Both the position numbers and the translations under genes were made by a program. This document shows positions 1 to 11,964 of a DNA stretch of 64,000 bases, piece after piece; the stretch's first letter is position 1; each line of letters starts with the position of its first letter. The notes under the pieces are model-generated. The model was not told where the DNA came from. It did no database searches and saw nothing but the letters and a program-made list of their open reading frames with translations. The stretch covers positions 1,554,577 through 1,618,576 of the forward strand of contig VUYV01000147.1 of assembly GCA_008711295.1 (NCBI GenBank), written 5' to 3'. Source of the DNA: Anarhynchus alexandrinus. Its lineage: Eukaryota; Chordata; Aves; Charadriiformes; Charadriidae.

Positions 1-3000
1 AAAAGATGCAACACCTACCTTCCCACTGGATAACTGTTGCAGATTTTCCATTGTCCTCAAGTGATCCCTGCTGACTTATGCTCAGGGCTGTTGCTGTTGG
101 TGTGAGCACTGTCAAAGACCCAGAAAGGCAAAATGCTTTGATTTCCCATGGGAAACAATAGTGAGCAAACTGGGTGCTTAAGTTAGGCGTATTGATAAGT
201 GTGATGTGACATTCAAAAATAAGGACCCTTATTTCTGCAAGCGAGGAAGTTATATGGCTCATTCTTAGCATAAATGAAACAGACCTTTTCTAGCTCTTCC
301 CTTTCACGTCCATATGATGATTTTTATATGGTTCTAGACATTTCCAGTCTCTCCTGATCTAACCTAAGCTTGTTACGTCTTAGTCCATATTTTCGATATG
401 AGACTTATACAAGTCTCATCCAAGACTTGTGCCCCAAAGTCCACATCAAAGCTAGACATGGACTGTCAGAAGGACTCAGAAATGTGAGTCCCTTCTGGGT
501 GCCCAGGTCTTGGAGCATGTCCCAAATGCAGATTCTGCCCCTGGTCACTTCTTGCTGGCTGGCCTTTATTCAGGAAAGCTTCAGCCCTCATGACTGAAAC
601 AAAACATCCTTGAGGAACTTATGAATAAGTCCATTTGCTTCCTGCCTCAAACACTTCTAAAACATTAACCTGAAGCATAAACGTTTCTGCCTTTCGTTTC
701 CTTGGGGATGACAGGAGAGAGAGACTGAGACTGATTGCAAAAGCTGTAGTGCTTGTCTGAAGTTTTCAGTCTGACTCTGGTCAGGCCCCAGGTGACCAGC
801 TAATGAAAATAATTCAAACTTTACCAAAACAAGAGCCATTTATAATGTGGAAATTCTAGACAGACAGCTCCACAAAACCCTGGGAACAAACATGGAGATA
901 AATCTTTGCAAGAAAAAACACCCCTACCTCACTACTCACAAGGTCAATTCTAAATAGCATTACGGGGCACAACCCCTACATGTGGCAGAAAATTAGTTAG
1001 TATGAGCTCTTTTTTAAACACATCCATACCTGTGCGCTTGTTCCTCTGGAGTCATGAGGTATGAGGAAACATTTGGCTTCAGCAATATTAGAAAGGCTTG
1101 AGAAAGCCACGGTTCTTAAATAGGTGGACTTTGGGATTATTCTTAAGAACAGTTTCTATAACTGCACATGAAAGAGGAAGAAATGAACCATGGAAAATGG
1201 GTAGAAATGCCCTGATTTCAAATAAACGCAATACAGCCATGAAACAAGACACAGAAATATACGAGGAACATGCATGAAGGAGGAAATCAGCTGGGGCTCT
1301 CCAGTAACAAAACTGGAAACTTTCAGATGTCAAAAACCTCCCAGAAACAGGAAGAGGAGGATGGCTTGCCTGACACGGCGCATAGGTTGTGCAAGCTTGG
1401 AGCAAGCCGGCACCTCTGAAGCACAGATGGAGGGACAATGGACAGGGACAAGGAGCAGCAGCATCCCCAGGAAAGTGTGCGTTGGGTGTCCTGGGCTCAG
1501 CGGTCAGCAGCCTGCTCCTGCACTCCCAGCAGTGCTGCCCAGCCCTGCCCTGTGCCCTGTCCCCCTGTGCCAGCAGGAGCTTCCCAGCGGCAAAGCCAGG
1601 CCATGGGGTGGGCTGCATGTTTCCAGGGAATTCCTAGCCAAAAAGCCTGCAGTTATGAGGAAAATGCACATTAACTCTTGCGGGCTCAGGACCATCCCCA
1701 GGGCATACCTGAAGACCAAGCAATGAGGAACAGTCCCCAAACTTTTCTGAGACACCATCCCAGACACTGCATAAAGTGACGTTAGGCTGCTCTCCCTGGT
1801 TAAGTCTACTTAAAAGCCTTACCTAACCCTCTATAATTTAGGGATCTCAACTACATTAAAATGAAGTTCTTATAGTGTGAGTTTGATAAATAAAAAGTCT
1901 TTAGAGCTACACACTATGGAGCTAAATATTCTTTCTTTATATTAACATCACATATATAAATAAAACCCCAAATATTTATATGTGTGTCTATATATATGTT
2001 TATCTTGCCATTCATTAATACTTTTTTTTATAATAGCTATCTTCTGACCATTTTCCAAAAAGTCTGCAAAGACACGAATTGCATTTCTACTTCCTGTGGA
2101 AATACAATAATTGGAAAACTGGCTTTTTAGCAATTACTCTCTTCTGAGACTTCTTAGATATGTCCTAATAAAAAAGGTTGTAAAACCTACTAAAGGACTT
2201 ACATCAAATCATATCCTGATCCCACATAGTAAAGTAGATAGTTTTATCTCAGTGTTTGGTCCTAATGAAAAATAATATTTCCCACGCTTGCTGCTTTATA
2301 GGCTTAGAGTTGAGCAAAAATCCTCTATGTCTGTTATCTGACAGAACAATATGTGCATAGGACACTGTATTAAGGTTATGGAGAGGAGCATTTTAAAGGT
2401 ATTTATTATTTCCAAAAGAATCGAAAGAGAAGAATATTATATGGAGTCTCCAAATATCCCCATATTAAAGAAAACTCTCAGGCTATGGTTGCTTCTTTCA
2501 AGTTCTCACTGCAAGAAGAAAATTATTTCTGAAAGTGACGGAGAATTCTCAGTGTGGTTAGAATTCCTAAATGCTGATTGCTACATCATATCGTGTGGTG
2601 ATGTACGAAAGTAGCGTGGTGCATTACTGCCTATGCCATCACCTGAAAACAGTTTTCAAGACATCTGTGAAATCACTGATGGAAGTCAGATCTGTGCTTT
2701 TGTTTCCAGGTGTCCAACATTATTTTGATGGGACTCATTTCAGTACATTATTGAAACTGTCATGAATTAGCAAAATGAAATGAAAATAGAAGTAAAACTC
2801 CTGAGAGTGTCTAGCAGTGTAATTCTGCTGCTTTCTAGCTTCCCTGAGGACAGCTGTCAAGAAGACATCACAAGCACAGGAATTCAGGAAAAACACTCAA
2901 AGGCTTTTTGTGTCTGTGCTCGAGGGAAGAAATGTGTCAAACTAAAAAAAACTGTTAAACTGGCCAAAAGAGTTTGGAGTCTTTCACTTTTTCAGTACAA

Positions 3001-4486
3001 GAGGTCTCATTTCTAAATTGCAAGGTAACACATTATAGTTTTGTTCTTTACTTAGCACCAATCATCTTGGAGCATATCATTTTTGTGATGAAAATTTGTA
3101 TGAAATATAACAAATGAAAAAATTATCCATAAAGATCTATAGTTGAACGTGTACTACTAGGCCCCAAATTGGAAAATGATGGGAGGATCAGCATCATAAG
3201 TTGCAGCAGTCACTACCAGTGCCTACTAAAACAGACCTTCAGGGTTTGGGTGTAAACTCCCATGACCCCAACTTTGTACTCCCAAAACCTGCATCATTGC
3301 TGGGAGTTTCCAGCAGGAGAAGATGCTGGTGCTGCAGTGATGATGGGTGGGTTACATCTTTCCTTTTCCCACCAGGAAGTGTGGAGGTTAGAGGCACTTA
3401 CATCCACCAGCTGAGGACATGCTTAGGAGGCTGGTGAGAGCTGTTGCCTCTCCAAGGGAAGCCACTGCCCCAGGCGACCATGTCCCCTCCCATAAGGCTA
3501 CAGCTGCCACCCGTGGATAAGTGGATGACCACACAGCTTCCTTGAAAAAAGGTGTAGGTAATCTTCATGGTCTGAGTGGGGCAAAGTGAAAGAAAACACC
3601 CTTTTACTGCTGTCTACAAGCACATCAGTCTTATCCAAAATGCATCTCCAGGGAAGATTGGGAGAGGTGAGTAGCTTCAGCCCTTCCTCAGCCATCCCTG
3701 ACAGTGACTCCAGATCAGGGTATTCCATTACAAGCTTATCAGGTCCTTTTGACGACCAGATTGCCAGTTTTGCAATGATGGGATGAAGTTATCTGACTGC
3801 CTTCGTGCTATTTTCTGAATAACCCTGCTACAGAAGTAAATCAACAGAGGCTACAGTGAGTCTTCCAGTAACTCAGCAATCTGATAACTAGCTCAACAAT
3901 TGTACAAAGAATTAACATTCCCTTAAATAGTGTCTCCATGCCACTGAGACCCATTAGCCTGGTATCCAAATTACAGGAAGATTACACAATAACAAGAAAA
4001 GGAAAAACTTTTGTCTATTTATCTACTCTATTTATATCTTTTTCCTAATAAATCTTTTGAGAAAGAAGAAACATTTGCAGGGAAATTTTTATGGGCAAGC
4101 TAAAGGGTAACAATTATTTTTTAAACGATTTGTGAATAATTTCCAGAAAACTAGCCTTTTCACAGACAAGTTGTTGAAAGAAGAAGGGGGGGCAGATAGA
4201 TAGGAACTGCATCGAGCATTCAATTCATCATGACTGAGTCATTCTGTTGCTGTCTGAAGTGAAAATTAAGGTACAGAAAGATATATTCAAATAACATTTA
4301 ATGTTTGGCTTCGTTTCAGATGAACAAGCATGCTGCAGTTGAGTAAAGTTGAAAGTTTTCCCTGTTCCCATGCACTGTAGGTTTTAAAGAATGAGTGCCT
4401 TGGCATTTTGTATAGGTCAAGCTAAGTGGTATCATAGGTTAAGTTCTGGCATTCAGTCTAAATGCCCTCATGTTTGTACTTTACAG
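1..4486. other. Unique non-coding sequence, no gene seen
   Basis: I see no exon, repeat family or RNA gene here. The only compositional feature is a GC-rich patch at about 1370-1640, where unrelated frames stay open on both strands for 80-176 codons. Open frames on both strands at once are what high GC content gives by chance, and none of the translations shows a domain or a consistent hydrophobic or charge pattern. The rest is AT-rich with short A and T runs. Confidence 0.6.
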
Positions 4487-4617
4487 CCAGGTTTTGGACA
4501 TTACTTGAAAAATTGTCTACACTTGAACAAAGAGTGATCGTTGCACAGGCCCCCTCTGAAAGTCTTCCCCTCTATCTTCTCTGCTGTCCTGAGTCAGAGA
4601 AATGCCATTTCGAAGAG
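4487..4617 (+). other. Exon-shaped interval (candidate only)
   Basis: The interval is preceded by a T-rich stretch ending TTTACAG and followed by GAG|GTAAGC, a strong splice-donor match. One frame is open across all 131 bases and continues upstream to about 4462. The predicted peptide begins RFWTLLEKL and contains an adjacent Cys-Cys pair; I recognise no family in it. A pair of splice-like signals around a 131-base open frame can occur by chance in 64 kb, so this is a lead and not a gene call. It has no partner exon that I can see nearby. Confidence 0.15.
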
Positions 4618-4819
4618 GTAAGCAAACCATTAGGCGCCCTCTGCACTTGGAAGGGATGCTTACTTTTTAAGAAGTTTGGGCTGAAATTTTGCATGTCATG
4701 AAGCATTTTACTTAAAAAATTAGTTACTGATACAGGAGTTAGAGTGGCATATGCAGACTGACTGGGAAATAAAGAGTCCTCACTGTTCCTTGCAAAATCT
4801 ATCTTCCAAGGGTGGGTTG

Positions 4820-4836
4820 TTTTTTTTTTTTTTTTT
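4820..4836. repeat. Poly(T) run, 17 bases
   Basis: An uninterrupted run of 17 T. No SINE or LINE body is visible next to it, so it is most simply a mononucleotide repeat and not the tail of a recognisable insertion. Confidence 0.8.
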
Positions 4837-6920
4837 CAGTTTAACTGTTATAGCAAAGGATCATCATTCTTATTAACTGTGTGTGACTCAGAGTTTGCAT
4901 TAATCACCTCCTAGGAAAGCAACTGCTCTCAGTCGCGTGGGTTGTGCGTCTCAGCTTTCCCTCCTCAGTGTGCTGGGGTAGTCTCCAGTGTTGTTTATGT
5001 TCACCACAGCATAATCACTTAGCAGATCTCCAATAGTGATATTGTTCAGACCCAGATGATCCAATGTCATCAGCTAGGCATTTATATACAGTGCCCTGGG
5101 TTTGGAATTTAGCGCAGGCTTTAATTCAACAAGACTAAGGAAAACTCTTCAAGAGAAAGTTAAGAAGCAAAAGTATAAACTAAGCCAAGTCAGATTTTGG
5201 AAGTAACACTAGAGGTAGTGGGTGTGCTCAAAAGCTTTCTTCTGGCTTTACAGATTCCAAAGAATTTCAAGATTTCCCCTATTCTTATAAGGAGCAATTC
5301 TGCTTCTTGATGATACTCCCTCCCAGCACTATAAGGACCGGTTTGCGCGCCCTCGCTGCTGGAGCAAACAAGAGACTTCCCTAGCTGAGCCACACTAAAA
5401 GACCTAGTGTTAATATGTTTAATCCCTTAGTTGTTTTTTGGCTCAAATAGGGAATCTGCCCTAATCAGTGCTGTCAGCAGATGTGCCTATCTCATGTGTA
5501 CTGCAGGCTGAACCCCGTTGGTGCCCCTTGGATAAAACAAACCGGAGCTCTGCCAGGGATGAGGGGCATATGGGCATGCGTTCTCTACGGGTACCTCTTT
5601 CTCTCCCACTTCACCTCTCTGGAGGGCTGGGTGACTAGTTTTGGTTGTTCACTGGCAGTTACCAGGGGAGGGAAGAATATCTGGTTGAACCAGAGCAAAA
5701 AAGAAAGCAAAATTTCTCATGTGTCCAGTAAAACAAAGAAATTTAATGTCTAAACAAGACAATGATATTTGAATAATCATAATAATTTGAATCAAAATCA
5801 AAATCATTTGAATAATAAGGAAAAGGAAGGGGAATTTGGAAACAAGATGTTAGAAGACCTAAGCGCTGTTCATTAAGAGAAAAGAGTGATCCCCTAGTAA
5901 TCTAAGCCACCCTGGTTAGAACACTTGTCCACAATACTGGAAACACACATTCCTCCCACCACCTGCCCACGAGCTGTGATGTAACCCTCTGGCATCAGCG
6001 TCCTCACTACGAGGCTGTAGGGCCCCTGTCACTATATAGCTATGGCCAAAGAACATTTCTTCTCCCTTTGGAAGCTGTTTAAATATATGAAAGCTAAAGC
6101 CACTCTATTTCTAAATGAGCACAGCCACAGACAGACTCACTCTGTTTTGAGTTCAACTGTTCTGTAAATTTGCCTTCATTTTCCAGATCATCCTTGGGCA
6201 GACAAACCATTAATACCATATTTAAGATCTTTCTTATTCCTCCCTTTTTAATTAACTGGTATAGAAACCCATTGCTCTTCCATATTTCTAAAATATCTGA
6301 AAGATTAGAATGTTCTGCTTTAATCACAACTGCACCACACATGCCTTGGTAATCTTTTGCCTCAACTACTACAACCTCTGCCATTTTGACCTTTGCATCT
6401 CATCACGCTTCCCTCTGGTGTATACATAATGCTGCTAAATCCAATTTACTCTCATACAAATCAAGCCCTTGTCACTTCTCTTTTTCGAACACCTCCAGCA
6501 GATTCTGGTAAATTCCTATGTCACATGTGAGCTTCTTATCAAAAACTTCTTCACATTTTCTGATTCTCAGGCTAATGCAATACTTGACTCATCCATACTT
6601 AAACATCCCTTTTGTTTTCTTTTTTGGCTTTACTATTTTTCCTATGAAAGCCTTGTCTTTGAGGTTTTTTTTCTTTTTCTTTTGGGTCAAATGACTACAT
6701 TTTCCTCATTCCAGCCCTTCCTTCCAAGGAATTTCTTGCAGAAAGACCTTCACTAGTGTTTAGCCAAAGCTTTCACTGTCTGATAGACTGTGACTATATT
6801 CTCTATGTTTTATAGACAAACACTAAATACATTGTAAGCCCCAGTAAATTATACTTACAATACCACTTGTGGAAAATAAACTTGAAAAGAATCAGCCCAA
6901 ACTACATCTTGGACATTTCT
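4837..6920. other. Unique non-coding sequence
   Basis: No gene is visible. Around 5760-5815 there are short direct repeats of the word ATTTGAATAAT mixed with ATCAAAATC copies. The stretch at 5914-6020 resembles a worn tRNA-derived SINE head (GGTTAGAACACTTG followed by degraded sequence), but too little matches to call it. The 6470-6760 region is T-rich and gives a spurious open frame. Confidence 0.5.
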
Positions 6921-6992
6921 GACAAAAAAACAAAACACACAACAAAACAAAACCAAAACAAAACAAAACCAACAAAAAACCCCAAACCCCAG
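6921..6992. repeat. CAAAA-type simple repeat
   Basis: About 70 bases made only of A and C apart from the ends, built from imperfect AACAAAACAAAACC units. This is low-complexity DNA with no coding content. Confidence 0.8.
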
Positions 6993-9600
6993 AAATAAAA
7001 TTTTCATCTCAGCATCTAAGGAACTGCATCAGAGATGAAGAGGGGAGGCACTTGTGTGTGCGTGTCTTTCCACCTCGAAGTCTGATCTCTCCCCATTTCA
7101 GTCAATGGAAGCTTCACCATTAACCTCAACGTGCCCAAGACCAAGCCCATAAAGGGGCTACAGCAAAGACAAATTGAGCTCTCAGATCCTGAAAGCCAGC
7201 AATGAAAAATACAAAGCACGGTCCAGGTACTTATGTTCAAATAAAGAGTTTACATATGCAAGGAGCTTCCTCTAGCAAAATGTGAAACATCTAATTCCTC
7301 AAGCGGAAATCATTATTGCTGAGTTGGACAAGACAAAAAAATACTGTTTCTATAGCAGTATTGATTCCTCTAGTAATTTGCAAATAAGAGTTTGAATACA
7401 TTCATTTGGAAAAAATTATGTGCTATCAATTTCTACAAAATCCCACCAATTATAGATTATGAACAGCATTGCTTAGCTTGTAAACCCAATAAGTTTTACT
7501 TAATTTAGACCAGCTTAGTTGTCTTCCTTCCAGCTTCACTTGTTCTTTCAGGACCCATTGAAACGAATGAATTTCTGCCATTTACAACACAGGAGAGGGA
7601 GCAAATGTGCGTAATTGTGGGTCCTACTTCAGTATGTCTCAGTGCCAAATCAGTTCCCAAGTTAGTTTGAGCTATGAAGGAGTCTTGAACCGTGCCTGCA
7701 ACTGCCCTCTGGAGAAGGCTGAGAAAGTAAGGCTGGCTGCAGCCACTGTAAATGCTGCCCTGCACAGCCAAGGCTCGGAGAGGAGAAGGCAACTCAGAGA
7801 TTGTCCCTTGGCAAATCCCTAGTGCATGTAGAGGATGGCATGGCTTCTTTACACACACAAAGAGTATAAAGGAGCTGTAGCAATGCACAGGAAAGACAGA
7901 AGGTCATAAAAATATGGGAGGGAACATGGCAGGGGGTGGAAAAGTGGTACATGTTTTTTCCACAGGAAGTACAAGATGAATTAATTCAGAGGAACGTGTG
8001 AGAGGTGGCAGGACTGACACTAGGCCTCAGGTTTTCAGAAGAGCATCTATATACTCTCACAGCTAATACTCAGTTGTACATAAGATGGTGCTCCACAACG
8101 CTACTTACTGCACACGCAGTCCTGGGCAAGACTGCTTCAGGCCAAACATGCCACTGAGAACATTTTTCAATGGGTCTAAATATTTCTATATAGGTTTTAT
8201 ACATTGTTGATGATGGTTTCTTGAATATTTTTGTAAGAGTTTTTGTGTTGTTGACAGTGGCTCTTTGAGTGTTTTCATATCTTCTGTGAGCGCATTTGAT
8301 GGGAAATGCTCAAGCATATAGAAACCTCATTTAAACATAACCTACTCCTTGGAGAGAGGAAGATGTGACCTGCACTGAGGTTAATGAACTGGCTGGCAGA
8401 AAAATCTCTAAGACCAAATTTTAACCCGTTTATTTTTTAGTGAAGGTTATGCTCCTAAAGGCTGACTATGGAGAAATTCCCACATCTCCCATTAAAACAT
8501 TCCCACCTACTGCTTTTCAACAGAAAGAATGCCAGAAAGGCCTTTTAGGCCAAAGTCATGTTATTTCTACCATCCCAACTAAAAATGCCTCCTTGCACTA
8601 TTGCAGCTAGAAATATTGCCACATTATTTGTTGTTGAGCTTCTTCCAGTAGAAATACCACAAAAATGCCTTTTCTTTCGGGTATTTAGGCTATGAAATTC
8701 TTACAAATTGTATATATCAACATAGCTCAATTGGTACCAAGCATTTTTCTTTTTTAACATTACCAGTGTTTCATGGCATGTCTTCCCTTTCCATTTTGAG
8801 ATCAGATTAGAGTCCCTGCTAGGAAGAAACTGGCACCAGAATTCTTACTTGGTAAAAGATTAAGAAAAAATAAATTATCAAAAAATGTATAAAACCTAAT
8901 CTTTGTTTTAAAAGTAAGTCAAAATCCTATATTTCTTGGAGAATGTGATTGTCTGGTGTATTTAAGCAGGATAGAGAGTTAAATGGATATATTTTTGGAT
9001 GATTTGTTTGTATACATAGTTACATAGGTCCTGCAAATTCTGTTATCACAGCGGGCACTGGTAGGAAAATCACTTCCATTTTGTAATAGCTTCACTTAGG
9101 GTATCTTCTAATGCAGAGAGATTTGGTTATGAGAATGAACAGATGTCTCCTTCATGTCTTCCTTTTAGTTTACTGCTTTGAAAGACTGGCTTGAAAGGTC
9201 AAAGCAGAGAATGAAAACCTCTGAAATTCTGCTTCTTTGGTAATACATCTGTTGGAAAGTAACTGAATCAAAAGGGAGGTGTCCTCTCTACATCCATCAT
9301 CACTTTCAAAAGGCTCTCTGCAAAAACATTACCTTGGAGGCTCCAAAATTTGGAGCAGAGCTAGCTAAGGTGAGAAAGCTTACAAACAAATATACAGAGA
9401 GTCATCCTGTGAGAATTCAAGCCCACAGCAATTTCCTTGGGCAAGATGTGCACCAGGGTGGTGTCACGTTGCGTGTATTGTCAGCATGCACTCTCAAAGG
9501 CTCACTAGGAGGCAAGGCTTGCCAAAAGTCTGTTGCCGGAGCAATATTGATAGTTTGTGATGAAGCTGGTTGCTGGATTCCCTCCAGTTTGGGAAAGTTT
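6993..9600. other. Unique non-coding sequence
   Basis: Nothing is recognisable. At 8180-8280 a T-rich passage repeats the pattern TTGTTGA...GGTTTCTTGA / TTGTTGA...GGCTCTTTGA about 45 bases apart, an old imperfect duplication. Open frames such as the one at 7505-7888 on the minus strand have no domain features. Confidence 0.5.
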
Positions 9601-9636
9601 GGGTTCAGTCGTTGGGTTCAGTCGATGGGTTCAGTT
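9601..9636. repeat. 13-bp tandem repeat, about 2.8 copies
   Basis: The unit GGGTTCAGTCGTT is followed by GGGTTCAGTCGAT and a partial GGGTTCAGTT. The first two copies differ at one base. It is a small recent slippage or duplication event in otherwise unique sequence. Confidence 0.85.
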
Positions 9637-10347
9637 GGGTTTGCCTTATGCTGCTTACCATACAGGATCGAAGTGGTACACCAGCCTGAACTGGCTCCCC
9701 ACCTTCCCAGAATTGACTGTGTTCACATGTAAATCCTGAATGAATGTTATGGATGGAAGCCTCCTCTAGGTAGCAAAGGTAATAACTATCCTTGCTTTGA
9801 CTTCTAAGGGTGAAAGAACCGACATGCAAAGATGAAGAAAAAATTTCTATAGTTTATTAAATACATTTCCATTTTGTGTCCAACACTAGAAAAGCTCATC
9901 TTAGCACCAGCACTATGTATGGGTTTTTTCAGTTCCCTGGAGTCGCTCACTCAAATAACATAGTTCTGCAGCATCTCTGGCCAGCAGCCCGGGAAGGCTG
10001 AGGCTCACGGAGGAACTGTGAGACCTGAGAACTGCACCGCAGGTCTCCAGAGGATGATGTTTCAACAGACTTCAGAAGAACAGGGATGACTGCTACCAAA
10101 CAGTCTCAGTGTTTGAAGCCAGTTCCCAGGCTGAACACCAGAATGGGCTCTGGGTTGGTACCGAAAAAAACCCGACGTCACGCAGAGCCTCTCTCTCCTC
10201 TGACTCATGCTGCTTTTGTAGTGATGTGGCCCCGCTGAGCAGCCAGCACGTCATCATGGGCATAGAGGACATCAGAAATGGGATGCAGAGTAACCACAGA
10301 AGCAAGCAACATCTAGGTAGGCCCCTTTGTTCCAGCCTAAAATGTTG
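9637..10347. other. Unique sequence with CRE-like words
   Basis: No gene is seen. The stretch is richer in GC and CpG than its surroundings and carries a near-CRE word (CGACGTCACG) at about 10172-10181 and a second ACGTCA half-site near 10248. Whether these are functional cannot be judged from sequence alone. Confidence 0.35.
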
Positions 10348-10392
10348 GGGGTGGTTTTTTTGTTTTTTTTTGTTTTTTTTTCTTTTTTCTCC
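10348..10392. repeat. T-rich low-complexity tract
   Basis: Runs of seven to nine T separated by single G or C bases. The open frames crossing it translate to Phe-rich peptides and are artefacts of the tract. Confidence 0.75.
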
Positions 10393-10500
10393 AGAACTAT
10401 TTGGCACTCCCCTGAGCTGTTGAGTAACTGGGTTAGACTTTTTTGTTTGTTTGCTTTAAACAAAATGGGGTTGTTATTGTGCAATACCATTGTTCTGGGA

Positions 10501-10528
10501 TGCAGACAGCTTTTGCAGGCTGTCTGCA
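10501..10528. repeat. Perfect 10-bp stem-loop
   Basis: TGCAGACAGC at 10501-10510 is the exact reverse complement of GCTGTCTGCA at 10519-10528, with an 8-base loop TTTTGCAG. Each arm contains CAGAC/GTCTG, the SMAD-binding core. The stem is too short for a microRNA precursor. A T-rich imperfect inverted repeat (TTTGTTT / AAACAAA) lies about 40 bases upstream. Confidence 0.8.
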
Positions 10529-10989
10529 GCTTTGTATTTATAAAGTATCTGTGTTTTTAAAACAAAGGTCAGTGATCATGCTATCAGGTCATTACTGTAT
10601 CTGTGTCACTGTGGGATCAGAGCCGGCTGATAACTGGGCCGTCAAATCCTCCACGCTCCCACCAGCAGCTTCGGTGCAGCCGTCTGCGGGGTTGCAGGCT
10701 TACTGCAGGTGAGCTGGTGTCCTCCCACCCTGCCCCAGCCACCCTGCAGATCAAGGTTGTCTTTCCCAGGTGTTCCCTGTCCAGACAGGCAGCGGACCTT
10801 GATTTAGTGCCGCTAGTAATCAGCACCTTGAGATGAATTAAAAGCAGGACTGTAAATCTTGACATGCTCTTTCATCCGCGACTTTTTGGTTCTTAACATC
10901 AAAATAGATTGACATTCCTCTACCACATGGCAGGGTTGGGTCTTGTTTTACCGAGAAATTGAAGACTCCAGCCGCAGCGCTCATGCTGT

Positions 10990-11110
10990 AACGATATAGC
11001 ATGTGGGAAGAGGCTGAGTGACGTGTTGAATAGAGTACTGGCTTTGTTCCTCTGGGATCCAGGTTTTCAGTCGAATCTCAAGTCCTGTGTTAAATGAGTA
11101 GTCTCTGCTC
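10990..11110 (+). mobile_element. Possible MIR/CORE-type SINE remnant
   Basis: The passage reading roughly GAGTACTGG...CTCTGGGATCCAGGTTTTCAGTCGAATCTCAAGTCCTG follows the order of the tRNA-derived head of MIR-type SINEs (GAGCACTGG, then a box resembling GGTTCGAATCCC, then the start of the CORE). It is heavily diverged and no 3' part is recognisable. It could be coincidence. Confidence 0.35.
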
Positions 11111-11940
11111 CACTCCTGGGGGAACAGCAGTCTGCATTAGGAAACCGCGGTGCATAATTCAGCAGACTCAGTAGCTGAAAGCCAGGAACCAGATTCTCAG
11201 AGAAAGTTAAATGTTTTCCTGCTGGACAGAGGATCCCTCCTGCTCCTCCGGGCTCAGGTCAGAAGCCGCCTGATGGGCACCTTGCCCATGGTGAAGCCAA
11301 AGACACTTCTGCCAAAGCTAGCCTCAACCACAAAATGTGGAGAGAAGCCTCCCACTGGTGTTTTCTTGTAGCAGGAATGTAATTCTCCAGCTTGAATCTG
11401 CTAGCACTCCTCCCAGACAGCACTAATACTAGTTACAAATGAAATGAGGAAACCTTTGGTCCAAAAAAGCCTTTATACTGTCCCCCTTAAAAGCTGTTGG
11501 ACATGTAAGCACTGGAGTGGCTTGTAGTTTTGAGTTCAGTTCAAAAAAATCCAAACAGATACATCTGTAGTGCCCCATGAATTTCAAACAGATCTTGGTT
11601 TTGTGAAGGGAAATAATTCCACAACTGGTACCAGAATCTGGTGATTGATTTGCCTATTTATTTTAAATGAACAGAATTCCAGGAAAGAGACTTTGGAGCC
11701 ACACTTCTGCACAGGACCCTGACACCAATATGAGCTTTATGATGAGACTACAAATGACCGAGGGACCCAGATGAAAAGACAGAGGAGTCTCAAGACTGGA
11801 CACGGGAGCCAAGCTCCTGGGAAGAGCAAGCCTGTTCAGCATAGCGTACTGATTGGAGGCTACCTCAGCCCAGAATACCAACCCTTCAAGATACAATCAC
11901 AATCTATGGTATGGAAATTATGGAACAGAATAATAAGCAT
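11111..11940. other. Unique non-coding sequence
   Basis: I see no repeat, exon or RNA gene. Several short open frames cross one another on both strands without any domain pattern. Confidence 0.5.
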
Positions 11941-11964
11941 GGTGGCTGGGGGCGGGGGGACAGG
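11941..11964 (+). repeat. G-rich run, possible G-quadruplex
   Basis: The stretch contains GGGGG, GGGGGG and GGG runs separated by one to three bases, enough for a four-run quadruplex if the long run is split. Short and isolated. Confidence 0.4.

Noticed and set aside
1088..1767. Overlapping open frames up to 176 codons on both strands
   Set aside because: Local high GC reduces stop codons on both strands; no domain, no splice context and no consistent composition.
5914..6020. Possible tRNA-derived SINE head
   Set aside because: Only a short GGTTAGAACACTTG match; no CORE or tail follows.
9334..9732. 132-codon open frame, plus strand
   Set aside because: Starts at TTG, ends through a 13-bp tandem repeat and shows no domain.
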